Positions 59,702-64,000 of a stretch of 64,000 nucleotides of DNA are shown piece by piece. Below the pieces are notes generated by a model. The model worked only from the letters and a program-made list of their open reading frames with translations, searched no databases and was not told the DNA's origin. The translations under genes and the position numbers were made by a program. Source of the stretch: Thermoclostridium sp036562185 (GTDB lineage: Bacteria; Bacillota; Clostridia; DSM-8532); the NCBI GenBank assembly GCA_036562185.1, contig DATCKN010000036.1:81873-145872 (forward strand), read 5' to 3'. Numbering within the stretch: the stretch's first letter is position 1; each line of letters starts with the position of its first letter.

Positions 59702-60454
59702 ATGATTCTTGCCGCCCAATTATATACTGTGCGTGAATTCATGAAGACACCTGAAGATATCCGGGCCTCCCTTAAAAAAGTGAGGGACATAGGCTATACG
59801 TCGGTTCAGGTTTCAGGAATAGGCCCTATTGAGCCAAAAGAACTGAAAAGAATAACTGATGAGCTTGGCTTATCCATTTGTGCAACTCACATACCATACA
59901 AACGGTTCAGGGAAGACCTGGAAAATGTAATAAAAGAACATCAATTGTACCAGTGCCCCTACGTGGGAATCGGGTCAATGCCTCCCGAATTCCGCAATGA
60001 AGAAGGCTTTTACCGGTTCGCAAAAGAATTTGACAAGATTGGTGCGGAACTTAAAAAGAACGGCCTTCAGTTTGTGTACCATAATCATAGGTTTGAATTT
60101 GAAAAATTTAACGGAAAACTGGGTCTGGAGATACTTATGGATGAAACAGGCCCTGAGAATTTCTGGTTCCTTTTGGATACATACTGGGTTCAGTCCGGAG
60201 GAGCCGATCCTGTCAGGTGGATACACAAGCTTAAAGGGCGCATGGGTGTTATTCATTTCAAAGACATGGCTATTCTTAATGATCAGCAGATTTTTGCCGA
60301 AATCGGAAACGGAAATCTGGAATGGGACTCTATCATTCAGGCTTGCAGTGAAACTGGTATAGAATGGATTGCCATTGAGCAGGACACCTGCCTGGGAGAT
60401 CCGTTTGACAGTCTGAAGCAAAGTTATGAATTTTTAAAGGGTAGGGTTAAGTGA
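59702..60454 (+). CDS. Sugar phosphate isomerase/epimerase-like TIM-barrel protein
   Basis: A 250-residue xylose-isomerase-like barrel (AP endonuclease 2 superfamily): ILAAQLYTVREFMKTPEDIR, GYTSVQVSGIGPIEPKELKR, FVYHNHRFEFEKFNGKLGLE, VIHFKDMAILNDQQIFAEIG and EWIAIEQDTCLGDPFDSLKQ supply metal-binding residues. It probably acts on a hexose, inositol or keto sugar acid; the substrate is unknown. ATG after AGGAGGAG. Confidence 0.9.
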   Translation: MILAAQLYTVREFMKTPEDIRASLKKVRDIGYTSVQVSGIGPIEPKELKRITDELGLSICATHIPYKRFREDLENVIKEHQLYQCPYVGIGSMPPEFRNEEGFYRFAKEFDKIGAELKKNGLQFVYHNHRFEFEKFNGKLGLEILMDETGPENFWFLLDTYWVQSGGADPVRWIHKLKGRMGVIHFKDMAILNDQQIFAEIGNGNLEWDSIIQACSETGIEWIAIEQDTCLGDPFDSLKQSYEFLKGRVK

Positions 60455-60978
60455 AATTGTGCAGCTAATCACATTTCATGTATTTTGTTCCCGTAAGATG
60501 AGATCATGCCGGGATAAAAGCTATTGAAGGGAAGTATATCGTACCGGATGATATAAAGCATAAAGAAGGTGCTGTCCTGTTAATGACATCAGCGCGTTGG
60601 AATATACAGGATGGCATCTTTTTTAACATAGGAAAGCCTGCCGTTCTGATTAAAGCAGCAGGTATTTATTCATTTTCCTTTTTGCTTCCCTGGTTATGCA
60701 ATCAGCGATAAATCGTATTAGTCCTGTAAGCAGATATTTGTTGATTGATAATTTATAATAAAAATTAGCTTACAGATAGATCAAATTTGTGTAAATCACC
60801 AATGTGCTAATTGCATAACATTGGCGGTATGATATAATAAAATAAGACATGCTGGTAAATATTTGTCTATAACCAGGCTGATATTAAACTTATCGATTCG
60901 GATTTTCCTGATTTATGAATACCCGTATATATCATGTGTAATTTTACATGGATAATGGCTGAAGGATGGTAATCGGTA
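60455..60978. other. Intergenic region with possible gene remnant and promoter
   Basis: Bases about 60520-60720 hold an open stretch lacking a start codon (GIKAIEGKYIVPDD..), possibly a decayed gene; a small hairpin (CCTGC/GCAGG, about 60637-60663) follows. A promoter TTGCAT (60811-60816), 16 bases, TATAAT (60833-60838) lies before the next gene, giving a leader of about 130 bases. Confidence 0.45.
60811..60838 (+). promoter_or_regulatory. Promoter of response-regulator fusion gene
   Basis: TTGCAT, 16 bases, then a perfect TATAAT. The gene starts about 140 bases downstream after AAGGATGG. Confidence 0.55.
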
Positions 60979-63900
60979 ATGCTTAAAGTTCTTGTTGTAG
61001 ATGATGAAACGCTCATCCTTGAAGGCTTGGCTGAAGGCGTCAACTGGGACAAGCTGAAATGCCACAGGCCGATTTTAGCCAGAAATGGACTTGAGGCAAT
61101 AGAAATAATAAAGGCAAACGGGATTGATATAGTAATTACCGACATTAAAATGCCAGGCATGAGCGGCCTGGAGCTGGCAGAATGGATTTATAACAATAAA
61201 AGGGGTATTTATGTAATTATTCTTTCGGGGTACGATGATTTCAAATATGCCCAGAATGCAATGCGCTTCGGAGTAACCGAGTATCTTCTGAAACCAACCA
61301 AACTGGATGAACTGGAAGAATCCATTAAAAAAGCGGCAAAGAGTATAGATGAGCAAAACAGGTTAGATATTCTTTTTAATAAGTCAAAAGCCATAATAGA
61401 ACAAAGTAATAGGCAGGCTCTTATTGACAGTTTAATATTTGACCGCATTTCTGATCCAAACAGGATAAAAAATGCATTGGAAGATACCTGCAAAAGCAAA
61501 TACCTGCATAAAATAGTCATTATTCAAATATATAATTACTCAAAAGATTTAATTAACAAGAAAGATTATATTGTTCAATATATAAAATATATAGAGGAGC
61601 TCTTAAAAACAACTGAATTTGACAAAAGTATTGATGTGCTTGTACAGTATGAAAAAGATAAAATCCTTCTGTATTTCAGTACAAACTGCAGCCATATTTC
61701 CTATGAATATTTTTCACAAACCGTAGAGAATCTGATACATGATTTAAGATTGCACTTAAAGGAGATTACACCGTTCGATACTGCCTTTGGTTGTTCACGC
61801 ACCGACAGGAAAATAGAAAATCTGAAAAATATGTATCTTGAAGCTCTGGAACAATGTGATGCCGAGAAGCAGAATATGCTGCCCGTTGAAGATACCGATA
61901 AAGAAGGTCTGATGAAGCTGCTGAATCCAAATTTCAAGGAGCATATACAAAATACTGATTCACAGGTGCTTATGAGAGATATTGATGATGTCTTTCAGAA
62001 ATGCCTGGATAAAACATTATCATATGCAAAGGGCATTGCCATAGAATTGATTAATTATGCGATATTTTGCTGTGGACGGGATTTACTGACCGGTCATATA
62101 GATATGCAAAAGGCTTACGAAAATATAATAAATTCTAAAGACGTGAATGATACATTCCGCATTGTAAAGGATTTTATTAAGAATCTATGTATGTTTCTTA
62201 ATTCTGAAGGTATTAGTGATGGCGGTGTGCTCATAGACAGAATTGCAGCCTATATAAAAAGAAATTTTTTCAATGATTTATCCCTTGAAAGTGTTGCAGA
62301 GCGTTTTTATATCAGCCCCGGCCATTTGAGCCGGCTGTTCCGGAAGTATTACAAGACTACATTTTTAAACTTCCTGACTAAGGTTCGGATAGAAAATGCA
62401 AAAATATTGTTACAGAATCCCAGGTATAAGGTTTATGAAGTTTGTACAATGGTTGGTTTTGACAGGGCAGACGGAATGATTGAACTGGATATGGGCCTGA
62501 TTTCAAGGGCAGGCTGGAGCCTGGTTGATGACACAAAGAGCCTTGTTTTCAGTGAAGAATACATGCTTGTAAGCAGAGAAACGATTGATAACAGCATGTA
62601 TAGGGATTTGTACTTTTTTGGGTATGGGCATGACTACAAAAAGTGCATGCGTGATTATTTTCAGGTTGCAGGCAATGTGCCTCTAATCCCCAGGTGGGCG
62701 CTGGGGAACTGGTGGAGCAGATACTGGGAATACAGCCAGGCTGAGCTAAAAGAACTTATGCTTGAGTTCAGGGAGAAAAAAGTTCCCCTGTCGGTATGTG
62801 TTATAGATATGGATTGGCATATTGTGAAGGATCTTCCATACAGCGGATGGACGGGTTATACATGGAACAGGGAGCTGTTTCCGGACCCGGAACAACTAAT
62901 AGAATGGCTACATAACCAAGGCCTGAAAACGTCACTTAACCTGCATCCGGCAGACGGGGTTCGCCCCCATGAGGAAGCTTATGAGGAAATGGCAAGATTC
63001 ATGGGGCTGGATCCGTCTGCTAAAAAAAGCGTGGAATTTGATATAACCGATCCTAAATTCATTGAAGCATATTTTGAAATATTGCATCATCCTTTGGAAG
63101 AACAGGGGATTGATTTCTGGTGGATGGACTGGCAGCAGGGAACCGAGACCAAAGTAAAAGGCCTGGATCCGCTTTGGTTTTTAAACCACTTGCACTTTTT
63201 TGATTTAGGCAGAACAGAAAATAAACGCCCGTTTGTTTTTTCACGGTGGGGGGGTTTAGGGAACCATAGATATCCTATTGGATTTTCAGGCGATACAATT
63301 GTCAGTTGGGAGTCACTGGCTTTCCAGCCCTATTTTACATTAACGGCCGCCAATGTAGGATACGGATGGTGGAGCCATGACATAGGAGGACATATGGGAG
63401 GGGTGGAGGACCGGGAACTCTATACAAGATGGGTTCAGTTCGGAGTATTTAGCCCCGTTTTCAGACTGCACAGCAACAAGAATCCTTTCCATCGAAGGCT
63501 TCCGTGGCAGTATGATGAAGAAGTATTTAACATTACAAGGGACGCCATGCAGTTTCGACATATGCTTATACCTTATTTATATACAATGGCGTGGAAATAC
63601 AGCAATGAAGGTTTGCCTGTTGTAATGCCAATGTATTACAATCACCCCGATGAAGATATAGCATATCAGTGTACAAAACAGTATTATTTCGGAAGTGAAA
63701 TGATAGTTTCACCTTTTGTTTCCCCGACCGATAAGGATACCGGACTGGCAAGGCAAGTTGTCTGGCTTCCTGAAGGCGACTGGTTTGATTTCTGTACCGG
63801 TGAATACAATGAAGGCGGCTTCAGGCGTGCTGTTTACGGTACTTTAAGGGATATACCGGGGGACCTGGATGAGGTAATCAAAAATATAGGTATCCTGGGA

Positions 63901-64000
63901 AGAGGCTTCATAAACAATAAAAGATATAAAATACCTACCATTGATGATGATTTAAAGCCTGTTCATGTCACAGCCCTATGCGAAATTCTTAAGAAACAGG
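60979..64000 (+). CDS. Chimeric reading frame: YesN-type response regulator fused to GH31 glycosidase (runs off window)
   Basis: One frame of more than 1007 codons without stop. Residues 1-120 are a receiver domain (VLVVDDETLILEGL, DIVITDIKMPGMSGLEL with the phospho-Asp, KPTKLDELEE); a helical YesN middle follows; from about 419 an AraC-type domain starts (LSLESVAERFYISPGHLSRL) and breaks off at CTMVGFD (residue 495). Directly after comes GH31 sequence (MIELDMGLISRAGWSLVDDT) with the nucleophile in FWWMDWQQG (Asp about 717), acid/base Asp in FSGDT (about 772), and HDIGGHMGG. After YGTLRDIP (about 960) the sequence turns into an unrecognised tail. The regulator lacks its last recognition-helix part, and GH31 lacks its N-terminal domain. 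Confidence 0.8.
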   Translation, partial: MLKVLVVDDETLILEGLAEGVNWDKLKCHRPILARNGLEAIEIIKANGIDIVITDIKMPGMSGLELAEWIYNNKRGIYVIILSGYDDFKYAQNAMRFGVTEYLLKPTKLDELEESIKKAAKSIDEQNRLDILFNKSKAIIEQSNRQALIDSLIFDRISDPNRIKNALEDTCKSKYLHKIVIIQIYNYSKDLINKKDYIVQYIKYIEELLKTTEFDKSIDVLVQYEKDKILLYFSTNCSHISYEYFSQTVENLIHDLRLHLKEITPFDTAFGCSRTDRKIENLKNMYLEALEQCDAEKQNMLPVEDTDKEGLMKLLNPNFKEHIQNTDSQVLMRDIDDVFQKCLDKTLSYAKGIAIELINYAIFCCGRDLLTGHIDMQKAYENIINSKDVNDTFRIVKDFIKNLCMFLNSEGISDGGVLIDRIAAYIKRNFFNDLSLESVAERFYISPGHLSRLFRKYYKTTFLNFLTKVRIENAKILLQNPRYKVYEVCTMVGFDRADGMIELDMGLISRAGWSLVDDTKSLVFSEEYMLVSRETIDNSMYRDLYFFGYGHDYKKCMRDYFQVAGNVPLIPRWALGNWWSRYWEYSQAELKELMLEFREKKVPLSVCVIDMDWHIVKDLPYSGWTGYTWNRELFPDPEQLIEWLHNQGLKTSLNLHPADGVRPHEEAYEEMARFMGLDPSAKKSVEFDITDPKFIEAYFEILHHPLEEQGIDFWWMDWQQGTETKVKGLDPLWFLNHLHFFDLGRTENKRPFVFSRWGGLGNHRYPIGFSGDTIVSWESLAFQPYFTLTAANVGYGWWSHDIGGHMGGVEDRELYTRWVQFGVFSPVFRLHSNKNPFHRRLPWQYDEEVFNITRDAMQFRHMLIPYLYTMAWKYSNEGLPVVMPMYYNHPDEDIAYQCTKQYYFGSEMIVSPFVSPTDKDTGLARQVVWLPEGDWFDFCTGEYNEGGFRRAVYGTLRDIPGDLDEVIKNIGILGRGFINNKRYKIPTIDDDLKPVHVTALCEILKKQ

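Noticed and set aside
1..64000. CRISPR arrays, insertion sequences, prophage or integrase genes
   Set aside because: I looked for regularly spaced repeats and transposase or integrase motifs and saw none; the dispersed repeats are irregular and unlinked to such genes.

Overview
The window reads as one contig of a low-to-moderate GC, endospore-forming, plant-polysaccharide-degrading Clostridium-type firmicute. Evidence: spoIIR, a dacF-type carboxypeptidase next to deoB and a pyrimidine nucleoside phosphorylase, a T-box leader on proS, strong AGGAGG-type ribosome binding sites, a GH67 alpha-glucuronidase and GH31 sequence. A cellulolytic clostridial relative is my inference; I cannot name the species. 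There is no rRNA, convincing tRNA, CRISPR array, prophage or insertion sequence.

Layout. 1-4.4 kb: tsaD (5' end missing), spoIIR, two small minus-strand enzymes, and a CLC-type fluoride/chloride carrier that lacks its middle helices and sits behind a terminator-type attenuator. 4.5-11.2 kb: an RluA-type pseudouridine synthase, radC, the GH67 gene, an intergenic repeat, T-box-controlled proS and a DUF368 polyprenyl-phosphate transporter. 11.3-17.4 kb: a secreted SH3b-CAP protein, a tiny Asn/Gln/Lys-rich protein, two TolC-like coiled-coil exported proteins, a YflT-like stress protein, hpf and a NUDIX protein. 17.8-24.5 kb: housekeeping (YigZ, YebC, FabZ, phosphoesterase, dnaX with a candidate frameshift site, and rho with a long acidic insertion). 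24.7-34.7 kb: a PII-like protein with a CPA2 antiporter, family-4 uracil-DNA glycosylase, an SGNH hydrolase, a cysteine desulfurase-like enzyme, a phosphoesterase, and deoB-pdp-dacF. 34.8-39.9 kb: a five-gene MoxR/DUF58/DUF4129/DUF4350 membrane operon. 39.9-45.2 kb, minus strand: a PurF-like protein without the catalytic cysteine and carB, separated by a repeat-rich intergenic region. 45.6-53.7 kb: DUF1858, a polysaccharide deacetylase, a lipoprotein, then a minus-strand CotH / VTC polyphosphate polymerase / DUF4956 cluster. 53.7-60.5 kb: an SDR divergent from a serine-palmitoyltransferase-like enzyme, a Usp protein, an MBOAT/DHHW acetylation pair and a sugar isomerase-like protein.

The most striking object is at the right end. 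One uninterrupted reading frame from 60979 to the window edge joins a YesN-type response regulator, cut off inside its AraC DNA-binding domain, to a GH31 glycosidase that has lost its N-terminus; the reading frame then moves into a third unrecognised sequence. Together with the in-frame internal loss in the CLC gene this suggests deletion/fusion events in this genome, or collapsed assembly.

Other signals worth following are a possible sphingoid-base synthesis pair, dispersed intergenic repeats shared between four places, two DnaA-box clusters, and an A AAA AAG slippery heptamer in dnaX.
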